Below are positions 36,901 through 47,259 of a stretch of 64,000 nt of DNA, in pieces. Position numbers and translations under genes: made by a program. How positions within the stretch are numbered: the stretch's first letter is position 1; every line of letters begins with the position of its first letter. Source of the DNA: Centroberyx gerrardi. Lineage: Eukaryota > Chordata > Actinopteri > Beryciformes > Berycidae. The stretch spans positions 7,579,807 through 7,643,806 of the forward strand of contig NC_136017.1 of assembly GCF_048128805.1 (NCBI RefSeq). Reading direction: 5' to 3'. Under the pieces are notes generated by a model that saw only the letters and a program-made list of their open reading frames with translations, was not told where the DNA came from and did no database searches.

Positions 36901-37460
36901 TTTGTTTTGTTGCGTAAGACCAGTTCCAGCTGGCGGAGTGAGACGGAGACGGAGACGGAGACGGAGACGGAGACGGAGACGGAGACGGAGACGGAGAGCT
37001 TGTCTGGTTTGAACTATCAGTTTTACAGTGTAATAACAAGGTAGTCAGGAATGCTCGTGAAAAGGACAGGCGCACTTACACCCCTCCAGGCGGTTTTCTC
37101 ATTCTTTACATGACATTAGAAGGCTTTTTTAGAGCTTTGCCTTTGGTGTTTAATGCGAAGTGTGCCTGGTGTCTTGAATGAGCTGCGTTGTAACGATGTT
37201 AAGAAAACAAGAAGACGTTGATGTTGAGGGGTTTTGTGTCAAATCAGGGCGTCTCCAAACTTGTCTTGAGAGTGACTTTGCCATTGAAGCATTGACAATA
37301 AAGCTCAACTCCATTGTTTTCCTTGTATATCTGTCTGCGGTAGGCTATAGCTCCAGGTCATACATTTCACTTTGTTCTCGTCTTGTGTATATTATTACAA
37401 GTGAGGTTTGCGAACAGGCTGGAGGGGGGTGTATGTGCGCATGTGTGTGTATTTGACCTG

Positions 37461-37504
<44 letters not shown>

Positions 37505-39129
37505 CTACCATGTTGAGCATAGTCTCGATGTCGATCTCCAGCTGCTGCCTCTGTCTGTGCAGGTCGTTGAGCTCCGTCTTGCCCGACTGCAAGGCCTCGG
37601 TGTTTTGGGCCACCTCCACCTTGATGTTGTCAAACTGAGAAGGGGAAAACAAGATGGAGGCGGGAAGTGAGAAAGGGAGGGGGAGAGGGAAAGGGAAAAA
37701 AGGGAAGGGAGAGAGGATTATTAGGAACACAGCAAGATAATTAGAGAGGAAGAGGAAAAGACATGCTTTTGGTTGACGCACCTTGCTCTGGTACCAGTCG
37801 TCGGTCTCCTTCAGGTTCTTCTTGGCCAGTTTGTCGTACTGGCCGCGGATCTTCTTAAGAGTCTCGGCCAGGTTGGAGTCCTGAGAATCCATCTCCACCA
37901 CAACTCTGGAGTCCTTGACCTTCTTACGGAGGGCGTCGACTTCCTACAGGAGCCACGGAAGAGCAGTTGTAAATTTGTCCCTAATTTCAGATAACATGTT
38001 TCTGCAAATATGGCATGTGCTGCAAGTCTGCATCTTTGTGCTATGTGTGTTTTTATGGGTGTTTTTGCAATATGAACATGTGTTAATATGCATATGCTGG
38101 TTTTTTTGGGGGGGTGGAGATGTGTATGTGTGTGTTTTTTGGCCTCACATCCTTGTGCTCCTTCTTGATGCGGGCCAGCTCCTCCTTCACAGACTCGATC
38201 TGGTTCTCCAGCTGCATGCGGTTCAGCTGGGTCTCATCGATGGTCTTCTTCAGACCAGCCAGGTCTTGTTCTATCATCTGACACGCCTGCTTCTCACCGT
38301 CCAGCCTGCACAGGGGGGAGGAGGAACCCGACAGTGAGCCGTGAACAGCAGAAACGGCAATGCAAATTATAGTTATGCTAATAAATGTATGAAATCATGT
38401 AAATTCATTAAATGATGTGGCAGGCAAAATGTATGCAAAGCCTGTTAATTCACTGCTTGATCCACATCTCTCTCTCGTGGGAATAATGTTACATTATAGG
38501 TTTGCTAGACCATCATGCATCATTTTGCCAGTAACTAATATTTTACCATCAGTTGTTATTGATTTTGTATCAAAAATGCATGTCATTTACTTGGTCTTGA
38601 AGTCGTCGTTGGCCAGTTTGGTGTTGTCAATCTGGAGCAGCAGCTTGGCGTTTTCCATGGTCATGTCCTTCACCTGAGAGGAAGAATGCAAAGTATTATT
38701 AATATTTCTATTAGGCTAAAAAAAATAAACAAATACATTGTTTTGATGTAAAATTTAATTTTATTTAGCATTTCAACATTTCAAACTGTATGTTGAAACA
38801 TTTGGCCCTCCGGTTAATTCACGCTGCAAAAATATCCATCTTGACAACTCATATAGCCTAGTCTTAAAATGTAGTTTTCCTTAGCACAAGTATAGGCTAA
38901 AAAAAAAATATCTGTAAGTGAATGAGATAATTTAACTTGTTTCCAATACAAATTAACTTGCTCAATCATTCTGATTATCTGGATAATCTAGTAGAGTGAC
39001 CCGCTTTATTCTTCCTCTAGTATCAAGTTGATTTGCATTGGATCAAATTATCAGCTCATTGTTAGAATATTTCACTTGGAATTAGGGAAAAAAAGGTTTT
39101 AGGGTGCAATACTAAATGTAACGACTTGT

Positions 39130-39174
<45 letters not shown>

Positions 39175-39525
39175 CACCTTCTTCCTGAGGCCAGCCAGTG
39201 GTTTCTCCACCGCCTCCCAGTCGCGTCCATCGGGCGTTCCCCTCTTGGCCAAAATGTCATCGATCTGCTTCTGCAGCTCCTGGTTGGCCTTCTCCAGATG
39301 CTTCACCCTGCCCAGGTACCCGGACAGCCGCTCGTTCAGACCCCGCATGGTCTTCTTGTCGTCCGCGGCGGCCACCGGAGCTGCCGCGGCGGCGGGGGCG
39401 GCGGCGGCGTCCCTCTCCGGGTCGCTGCGCATCACGTTCCGCAGCCCCTCCAGACTGGCCACGGACACCCTGGAGCCCCTTCCCCCGGCTCCACCGAACA
39501 TGCTGCCGGCGCTGTTCCTGGGCAT
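33996..39525 (-). CDS. Type I (K18-like) intermediate-filament protein with long Ser/Lys/Glu tail
   Basis: Keratin-class coiled-coil protein expected to pair with a type II partner in epithelial filaments. Exons in transcript order: 39178-39525, 38591-38673, 38149-38305, 37782-37943, 37509-37634, 35821-36050, 35056-35090, 33996-34435 (348, 83, 157, 162, 126, 230, 35, 440 bp). The 83/157/162/126 series is the type I keratin signature. Phases agree, giving 526 residues. Residues 1-56 form a Gly/Ala-rich head; the rod runs about 57-366, starting KKTMRGLNERLSGYLGRVKH. Its end reads EAEITKYQHLLHGIT instead of the usual TYRRLLEGE. The tail (about 160 residues) begins with a K18-like LEFSLEDALKS, then Pro/Ala/Lys/Glu-rich sequence, a 23-serine run, and KNEDEK repeats. 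The start ATG follows a TATAAAA box by about 105 bases. Closest resemblance is K18; fish thread keratin gamma is an alternative I cannot exclude. Confidence 0.85.
34095..34163 (-). repeat. Coding Ser-codon tract in the type I tail
   Basis: 23 serine codons in a row (one TCA, the rest TCT or TCC), followed by an acidic ESENEDKK segment. Downstream at 34011-34052 a 21-nt unit (FCDEDEK-type; protein KLKNEDE) is directly duplicated. Confidence 0.9.
35056..35090 (-). other. 35-bp exon 7 of the type I gene
   Basis: Flanked by CTTCTTCCCCGACAG (acceptor) and GTAAGTTC (donor). With two bases carried from exon 6 it encodes SLEFSLEDALKS, matching the K18 segment DFNLGDALDSS just after the rod, and it leaves phase 1, which joins in frame to GCCAGCAAAAGCC of the last exon. 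The frame match on both sides and the homology make this tiny exon convincing. Confidence 0.85.
36110..36450 (+). repeat. L2-like retroelement 3' tail in type I intron 5
   Basis: A T-rich run, then GTAAAGCACTTTGTAAACAC, AGAAAAGTGCTATACAAAT and a terminal (ATT)n, typical of fish L2-like LINE 3' ends. Inserted antisense to the gene. Confidence 0.65.
36939..36997. repeat. (GGAGAC)n hexamer minisatellite
   Basis: About nine tandem GGAGAC units with no interruption, in intron 5 of the type I gene. Confidence 0.9.
37462..37501. repeat. (TG)n at type I exon 5 donor
   Basis: About 20 TG units that stop seven bases from the exon 5 donor (exon border at 37509). Confidence 0.9.
39129..39171. repeat. 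(GATA)n at type I exon 1 donor
   Basis: About ten GATA units starting six bases inside intron 1 (exon border at 39178). Confidence 0.9.
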
Positions 39526-39953
39526 GACGACGATTGGATGGGAGTGAGCTGACAGACAGAGAGAGAGAGAGTCCGACTGGAGCTGGTATCACCTGGTCAG
39601 GTATAGAGCTGTACAGAATCCAGGTACCGTTTTATACTTGGGGGTTTTACGCATGAATCCGGCCCCGCTGATGCCATTGGCTCCCCGGGTCCAGCACCCC
39701 TCCTGACAAACAGGTTCAGGGTCGAAAATCAAGTATTTCAAGTTCATTTTTTTTATTTTCCTCACTGTAATTTTGCACTTGTCCTGTCTTGATTGGACGC
39801 AGGCAGAGTTTTGAGGAGGTGCGGGGTGGTCCCGCTCGCCTTAAAAGCAGGTGTCTCCTATGGGTGCAGGTATACAGGTAGACTCCCTTGCCTGCGCACT
39901 TGATCATTTCGAACCACTTTTGGGGTAAATCTCACTCTACTACACGCACCAAA
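39526..39953. promoter_or_regulatory. Shared divergent promoter of the keratin pair
   Basis: 428 bp separate the two start codons. For the type I gene a TATAAAA box lies at 39630-39636 on the minus strand. For the type II gene TTAAAAG at 39841-39847 is a plausible TATA variant, about 110 bases before its ATG. ATTGG (an inverted CCAAT) occurs near 39672 and 39792. The arrangement matches head-to-head K8/K18 loci and suggests joint control of the two filament partners. Confidence 0.7.
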
Positions 39954-40894
39954 ATGTCTAAACGTGGAGGATACAGCAGCCAGTCCTATTCCCCGGCCGG
40001 CAGGACAGGAGCGCCCAAAAGCTACCCGACCGTCGGGCCCAGCAACCCCACCCTGCTCGCCCCGGTGGACCGTAAGGTGGACCCGAAGGACCAGACGGCC
40101 AAGACCAAGGAGAAGGACCAGATGGTCGGACTCAACGACAAGTTCGTTGCCTTCATCGACAAGGTCTGCAACGTTTCTTTTATTATGTTATAACAATCCA
40201 AATAACTAGCCTAATTAGCTATAGCCCAAATATTAGCCCAATTTAGCCTATTTATGCCACTTTTTAAAACGAAGTTAACTTTTAACTTCTTTTAAAAACG
40301 AAGTTAAAAAGTGCTTAAACAGGTGGTAAAAAGAAAAAAACTGGGGGAAAAACAGTAAGGGGAAATAAAAGAAATTATTGAAAAGTAGGCTATAATAGGC
40401 CTAATATGGTAAAAAAAAAAATAATTGTAAGTTAAGTATAAACATGAAAGTAAAATTATAAAAAGGCCTTTTGTATAAATGGGTCTTGAGAAATGATTCT
40501 TTTAGGCCTTTTTTCTCTTATTTTTGGGGGTTATAGTGTAGGCTATATAATATATGAAGTGTAAGCCTAGGCCTATTTTATTTTAAAAAAATAAAAAATA
40601 AAAAATAAAAAATCTATGTTATTTTGTATTCTTTTAGGCCTTTGTTTTTGTTTTTTGTTTTTTTTGTTTTTTTTAGACTGGGTGACTCTTTCTACTTCTT
40701 TTTTCTTCTCTGTCAAAAAAAAAAAAAAAAAAAGCTCTTGCCAGTCTCAAAAACAGACCAAAGTCAAGTCCTCAGTAAATTATAAGCCTTGGGGAGATAA
40801 AATATTTGCACTGAAAACCTGTCAGACGCACTGAGGCTTCCGAGCCTGCGGCCAAAAAAAGCCTCTCGTCTCCTCACACCTTTACAGTCTATCG

Positions 40895-40933
<39 letters not shown>

Positions 40934-41394
40934 AAAGAATGGTCTACAGCTAAGACGCCATCTTGCGGCCAATTAGATAACTGCAACAAACCTTTAGCAG
41001 TGTTCTCTTCAGTCTAGGTATTTGGGTTTTTTTCTCTCTCATTAAGACACACATACACATACACACACACACACACATGCATTAGGAATCATCATGTCAT
41101 TATCAGCATGAACCATAGTCATAATTTAACGTAAACTTTGGCCCTCAGCCTACATATTTTTTTACACCTGACAGGATATACAGATTTAAGTTATCTTGAC
41201 ATGCCGCAGAGACAAGACGTAGACAAAAAAAAGCTTTTATCTTTATATAAATCATTATGATTTACCTCACTCCAAAACTCCAACACTTTTTTGCACCTAC
41301 TCTTTTCTCCAACTTTTTCATTCTCTCCTTTCTGTCAACTTTACCTGTCTTTGTTTTCCTCCTTTTTTTGTTTTCACTATTATCATCTACCTGT

Positions 41395-41452
<58 letters not shown>

Positions 41453-41705
41453 TCAGGTGAAACACCTGGAGAATGAGAACAAAGTGCTTGAAACGAGGCT
41501 GAAGATCCTCCAGGAGCAGGAGGACTACAAGGGGAAGATCGAGGACCTGGTGAAGCACCTGTCGGTGGAGCTGCAGCAGCAGGTCGAGGGCTTGAAGCGC
41601 GATCGAGCCAAACTGGAGGCGGAGCTACTCCGGAGCCAGGAGGAGGTGGAGCAGACCAAGAACAAGTCAGTCTGTCGTCCTGCTTTCATTGAGTGATTGA
41701 TTGAC

Positions 41706-41736
<31 letters not shown>

Positions 41737-41832
41737 CTGACTGACTGACTGACTGACTGGTTGGTTGGTTGGTTGGTTGATTGATTGATTGATTGCTTGA
41801 TTGATTGATTGCTTGATTGATTGATTGATTGC

Positions 41833-41876
<44 letters not shown>

Positions 41877-42958
41877 CTGATTGATTGCATACTGCAGTTT
41901 TAGTTATACCATGACATTTCTCAGAGGCAGAGCTGGTCTGGAGGTAGAAATAATCTCATTGGTTGAGTTCCAACTCCAAACCTCAGTGGGCGGAGCCAAA
42001 GAACCACAGTTGCAAGTTAGCTAACTGACAAACTTGAATGGTAAAGAAGGAACTCAAACTATAAATAAAAATATGAATGGCAAGGACTAATTTTTCCATT
42101 CATTCATGACCATGGCATTCATGATATTGGAAGGTTAGCTAGCTAGCTATAGGCTAGTATGGCTAGTTTGAACTTGGAAGGTCAGCTAGGCTAACTAGCT
42201 AACCTAGATAAGTTGCTACTAACTAAAAAATACAATCTAGCCATAGTAATTACACTGTGGGCAGAACGTTTTGACCTCCCTAATATTAGCTTCCTCCTCT
42301 CTTACCTCATCCTTTTCACTGGGCTTCAGTCAGTCTGTTACTTAGTTTGAAAAACTGTGGTTCTTTGGCTCTGCCCACTGAGGTTTAACTCAACCAACTC
42401 TTCTTTTCTCTTCTGTTCTGTTTTCAATTCACATAAGGAAGATTCTTGACCTCGCTAGTTGACTAATATGTAGAAATAAAAGGAACAAAGGATGAATCAC
42501 TGAGCAAGAGTCAGATAGTTTTCTATTCAGTGTGGACAGGATTTTTTTAAAGCATAATGAAGCATGCAGGCACACAAAAACACACACAAATATACATGTG
42601 TAGATGCTACAGGCAAAGACAGGACAGTAAAAGTCCCTGCTATGTTTTTGAGCCTCATATCCTGCTGCAGTGACAAATGGCATTTTCTCGCTGTCCGTTT
42701 TCCCACCTGGTTCGCTGCTCTTGAGAGGGCTTCTACCATTCATCAAGCTTAAAATAAGCTCGTGTCAGAGGGGTTAACTTGGGTTCGAGGAGGATCCTGC
42801 ACTATGTCTAAGGTTAAGAATGGAGGTTGTGGATTTTGGATTTTGGGGGAGAATATGTAACTGTCAGGGCAGAGATCCAGGGGCCGGGGCGGGACATCCA
42901 TCCACCCTGTGGCCTGCTAACTCAGTCTGGATCTGCTCAGCACACATGCACACACACA

Positions 42959-43007
<49 letters not shown>

Positions 43008-43393
43008 ACACAGGCTTCAAAACAGGAACCATTCAGTGATTCAGTGTGTGCCCGTCTGCCTTCAGGTATGAGGAAGATTTGCAAAAGAAAAATGAACTGG
43101 AGAATGAGTTTGTCATCAACAAAAAGGTGAGAAGATTGGCCTTTCTGCTCATTTATTTAGCCAATAATGATAAAAATGAAGAACACCAACTCATAAAATG
43201 ACACAAATTTCAAACATATTATGGTACTTTTTAAGGGATGGAAGGTAACTGAAATTTTACAGATTTACTGTATTTTATAGATATTGAATAATGAATTTAA
43301 GGCTTTTTTTAAATGTTTTTATCAAACATGGATACACAACATTTTGGAAACAAGTCCTTAAAACAGTAATCTCATAGATTGTTCATGTTTATC

Positions 43394-43441
<48 letters not shown>

Positions 43442-44714
43442 ACAGGAGGTGGACGCAGGTCACTTGGGGACAGTGGACCTGGCTCTGGAGGCGGAGGACC
43501 TGATGGGAGAACTGGAGTTCCTCAGGCTGGGCTATGATGAGGTAAAATTGATTGACAAATCGATAACTTATACATAATAACACGGTGCATAGTGAAACAT
43601 GGTGGTCATCACATACAGTGCAAGACATGAAACACATATCACTCTACAAATATACCTTCAACATTAAAAGCAGAGAAGAAGTGGATGTAGATCACCGTCT
43701 TCTCACTGACTCTGTGTTCCTCCTGTCTGTTCCTCGCAGGAGATCAAGGAGCTGGAGTCGCAGGTCCAGAACGAGACGGTGATTGTGCGTAACACCAATA
43801 AACGTGCGCTGGACATGGACGAGATCATCGAGGGCGTCAAGGTCCAGTACGCCGACATGGCCTCCCGCACCAGGGAGGAGGCCGAGCAGTGGAACCAGAA
43901 GAAGGTGAGGAGGAGGAAGGAGGAGATTTATATACATAAGAAGAGATAATAATATATACTACTACTACTACTGCAACAGCTACTATACTACTAATTCTAA
44001 TAAACAAGTATAACCAAACAATGAGCTATGGTAACTGTGTGCATCTTAATCGCTCAAAAATGTACTGAAGAAATTTCAGAGAGTTTCCTTAAACCAGTAG
44101 TATAAATAATTATACCTGGGCAAATATTTGAAGCAGTTGAGGCATGCCTTGCTGCAGATTTGTGCCAGTAAATTAGACACATGACTTGCAAGTATTTTCA
44201 ACTTTTTAACTATTTAAACTATTCAAAAAGTAAAACTACAACCAACAAAAAGACACATGCTGGAATTCACAGAACGTCTTTGGCTTCAATCAGTAGCCGA
44301 TTTTTTCAGTTAAGGCTACATGGTTTCATATTTTTATTCTGATTCTATTCCTAATTTCAGTTGTTTTTCCTTACACTACTAAATAGATCTCATCAAGAGA
44401 TTTTGTTCAATATGGATCTCATTTCAAACTTAATCCCTCACGATGCAAGTGTGTGTGAACTGCATGTGAAGCAGGACATTGTTGAAAAAGAGCGTGTGTG
44501 TCTCTGCGAACCTTCCCTGGATTAAAAATACATACATCAACAACATACAACACATTTTGCCGTTCCCTCCCGTCTCCTCAGATGGACGCCCTGGTCCTTA
44601 ATGCAGGGAAGCACGAGCAGGACGTCCGTGACGTGAAGAAGGAGATCGCAGACATGCTGCGCCTCATCCAGAGGCTCAATGGGGAGCTGGACGCCCTCAG
44701 GAAGAAGGTGGGGG

Positions 44715-44774
<60 letters not shown>

Positions 44775-46790
44775 TCAGACTAAGTATATAAGGCCAATTT
44801 TGTGGTCAACATTAGAATTGAATGAATGGGACTCCATGCAGCTGCTTGTTATCCACACTGATCAGAAAACATCAGATCTTTGTCATGTGAGAAAAAATCA
44901 GAATAGAGGTTTTGCTGTTGTGTCACACATCACCTAGCAACCACAACTGTATGCAAATGATGTCTAAATATATATCAACCACACTAGAAAAAGAGAGATT
45001 AAGATCAATGTGGCTTTAGGTCAGTTAACTAATGTTATAAGTAAAAGTGACTAGTCAGATAAGGTAGATTTGTGTTCAAATTTAGGTTATTTTGACACAG
45101 TAGCTTGAAAAGTGTTCAGTTAATCTTGACAGTTGGTTTTTGGCTTTGTTAGCTAACTAGCCAGCGAGCTAATTTAGCAAAGCAACTGAAGTTACTGTTA
45201 ACATGCAACTACTAGACACTTCTAACCGAACAGCTAGCTGACATCTAAACACAAAATTGATCAGATTTATCAGAAGCAGAACGATCAGTTCCCTGTCAAA
45301 TACTGGACAGAAATGAACCATGTTGAATTCTGTTGAGACTGAAAGCCCTCTATTTGACACTTTCAGCCGCAGTGTGAATGTAGCCTACAACGCAAAATAC
45401 ACATCGACTGACTGCTTCATAAATTCCACCTCGTAATCCTCTCTTTCCCCTGCAGAAAGATGCCATGGAGAAGGAAATCATGGACACAGAAACAGACGGC
45501 CAGAAGAACCTGGACCAGGCGAGGGAGAACATCGGCCAGCTGGAGGAGGCTCTGCGGCGGGCCAAGCAGGACATGGCCCGGCAGGTCAGGGAGTACCAGG
45601 AGCTGATGAACCTCAAGCTGGCCCTGGACATCGAGATCGCCACCTACCGCAAGCTGCTGGAGGGCGAGGAGAAGAGGTGAGCAGGCGGGGGGGGGGGGGG
45701 GGGGGGGGGGAGGAGGGAAGAGTAGCGGGGGAAAGTGGTGTGAAGGTGTGGCTGAGAGGGGAGTGTGTTGAGGAAGCCTGTAAGTGTGTATGTGTGTGTG
45801 TAGGTGGGTGGGGGGCTGTATGGACACATATCTACATGCATGCGGTCATATTCAGTGTATTCACCCATGTTGCTGGGTGTTAAAATGTACATACCATGAT
45901 ACATGAATGCTTACACTAACATTTGTCTCTCCATCTCTTTAAAGAATGAATGACATGATGCGTCAGGCAGGTAAGAGACATTCTGTTTCTAAATAGTTTT
46001 GACATCAATTCTTAAAGGAAAAATCCACCTAAAACACTTTAACACTGATAAAAAAAAAAACAGCTACTGGCTATTTTTCACAATGAAATATTTTACGTCA
46101 GGTTTTGGTGTCAGTCCCTCAGAATCAAAGACCGAGGGCTTCTTCCTAGAGCCGCCATGTTGCACCAAGAGACGTTCAACAATCACACAGGGAGAAATCC
46201 ATCGTAGAAGAGGAGAGAGACCACCCACAGTAGCCTAGGAAATGTAGGAGATCACAAACTGAAGTAGAAGTAGACGAGGCGGGTTAAAGGAAAGTGGGTT
46301 CACCAAAAAAGTAATTTTTTTGGTGAACACTTCATCACAAAATAGATCCTGGAAAGCACTGAACGTCACAGACTGATATCTATCTGTGTAAGAGTATCAG
46401 ACGGTGGATTTTTCCTTTAATAATAACAGTATTGACATAGTACTTTTCAAGCAGAGAGAGCTAATTCTATTTTGGCAAGTCGGACAATGAGAAAAGCCAA
46501 GAAATTTCCCCATTATACTAATGATTGATTTATGTTTTGTGTCCCAACTAAAATCAACCCTCTCTTTTGCTTAGATTTGTAAAAACAATCCAACCAATCC
46601 AAGTCCTTGCTTGCACGCAGACGTTGTCCGTTCGCCATCGAAGCAAAAGCCACCAGTGAAGCCACTCCTCATCGAACCCGCCGTTGCCCCGGCAACAACA
46701 AGCCCCGTCTCCAAGAAGCGCCTGCTGGTCCGAGTGGAAGTGGAGGCAGGCAGAGTCGTGTCCGAAAGCTCCCATTACGCTGACGATTGA
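39954..46790 (+). CDS. Type II (K8-like) intermediate-filament protein, nine exons
   Basis: Keratin-class filament protein, the likely obligate partner of the divergent type I gene. Exons: 39954-40163, 41457-41665, 43066-43126, 43446-43541, 43740-43904, 44582-44707, 45456-45676, 45945-45970, 46621-46790. Lengths 209/61/96/165/126/221 for exons 2-7 are the type II keratin pattern. Total 1284 bp, 427 residues. The head (1-51) is short, with Ser/Tyr/Pro but no glycine loops. The rod starts around [19 protein letters not shown] and ends with the canonical [16 protein letters not shown]. The 52-residue tail is Pro/Lys-rich and closes with [17 protein letters not shown], recalling the K8 end KKIETRDGKLVSESS. 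The rod diverges clearly from ordinary K8 (for example [18 protein letters not shown] in coil 1B). An upstream in-frame ATG-like position in the leader is less likely than 39954. Alternative: fish thread keratin alpha. Confidence 0.88.
40900..41078. repeat. (CA)n tracts in type II intron 1
   Basis: Two CA runs (about 40900-40932 and 41047-41078). The rest of the 1.3-kb intron is AT-rich with an A19 run near 40715. Confidence 0.85.
41397..41450. repeat. (CT)n forming the exon 2 polypyrimidine tract
   Basis: About 26 CT units run up to CCCTCTCAG, the acceptor of exon 2 (41457). Confidence 0.95.
41691..41887. repeat. (TGAT/GACT/GGTT)n tetranucleotide array
   Basis: Nearly 200 bases of tetranucleotides, mainly GATT with blocks of GACT, GGTT and GCTT, starting 26 bases inside intron 2. 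Confidence 0.95.
41960..42399 (+). mobile_element. Non-autonomous inverted-repeat element in type II intron 2
   Basis: The left end (TTGGTTGAGTT... AACCTCAGTGGGCGGAGCC, to 42011) and the right end (42354-42399, GGCTCTGCCCACTGAGGTT) are inverted repeats of about 45 bp. The interior is rich in GCTAGCTA and matches the copy at 26535-26924. No protein frame. Confidence 0.8.
42950..43005. repeat. (CA)n before type II exon 3
   Basis: About 26 CA units ending about 60 bases before the exon 3 acceptor. Confidence 0.9.
43397..43440. repeat. (GT)n at the type II exon 4 acceptor
   Basis: About 21 GT units then GAGACAG and exon 4 (43446). The acceptor therefore has almost no pyrimidine tract of the usual type. 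Confidence 0.95.
44722..44773. repeat. (CA)n after type II exon 6
   Basis: About 26 CA units beginning 14 bases inside intron 6. Confidence 0.95.
45687..45710. repeat. Homopolymer G24 at type II exon 7 donor
   Basis: A run of 24 G residues starting ten bases after the GTGAGC donor. Confidence 0.95.
46012..46420. mobile_element. TTAA-flanked MITE in the last type II intron
   Basis: Perfect 18-bp inverted repeats TTAAAGGAAAAATCCACC (46012-46029) and GGTGGATTTTTCCTTTAA (46403-46420). TTAA at both ends fits piggyBac- or Kolobok-type target preference. The interior is non-coding. Confidence 0.85.
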
Positions 46791-47248
46791 GACGATCTGT
46801 CCTGTCAGCACTACAAAAAAAGATGAAATTCACATTCACAATCTGTACTTGCACTCTTGAGGAAAAAAAGAAACGACAAATGATACTGAATGTAATGATC
46901 AGAATGTTCCCTCTGTGTGCTTCCTGGTTTATCTGGCCAAGTTTAAGAGTTTAACTATTATCTACTGTCTTGGGAGGTTCAATACTTTTTCCTGGAAGGT
47001 TTTGTTTGAAGTTGGAGACATTTTGTTCATATTATGGTGTTTTTTTAAAAAGTTCTTATCTTTGTTTATATTTGCGGACTCGCAGCAATGCTTGTACCAA
47101 ACTTGACTTCGCTTTGTGTTGTTTTCACCTTTCTTACCGTTGATTTTTCTCATGCTTTGTGAGCCAAATGGAAATATATACAATTCTGTCTTTGTGAATC
47201 GGAAGCCCCACATACCTAACAGTCTGAAGGTGTCTTGATGGAGTGCAG

Positions 47249-47254
47249 AATAAA
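47249..47254 (+). other. Type II keratin polyadenylation signal
   Basis: AATAAA about 460 bases after the stop codon at 46788-46790; no earlier AATAAA is seen in the trailer. Confidence 0.65.
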
Positions 47255-47259
47255 AAGGG

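Noticed and set aside
36689-37075. Arg-repeat and Ser-Pro-repeat frames
   Set aside because: Produced by the GGAGAC hexamer array inside an intron of the type I gene.
41525-41890. Asn-Gln-Ser-Ile repeat protein on the minus strand
   Set aside because: Translation of the GATT tetranucleotide array overlapping the antisense of keratin exon 2.
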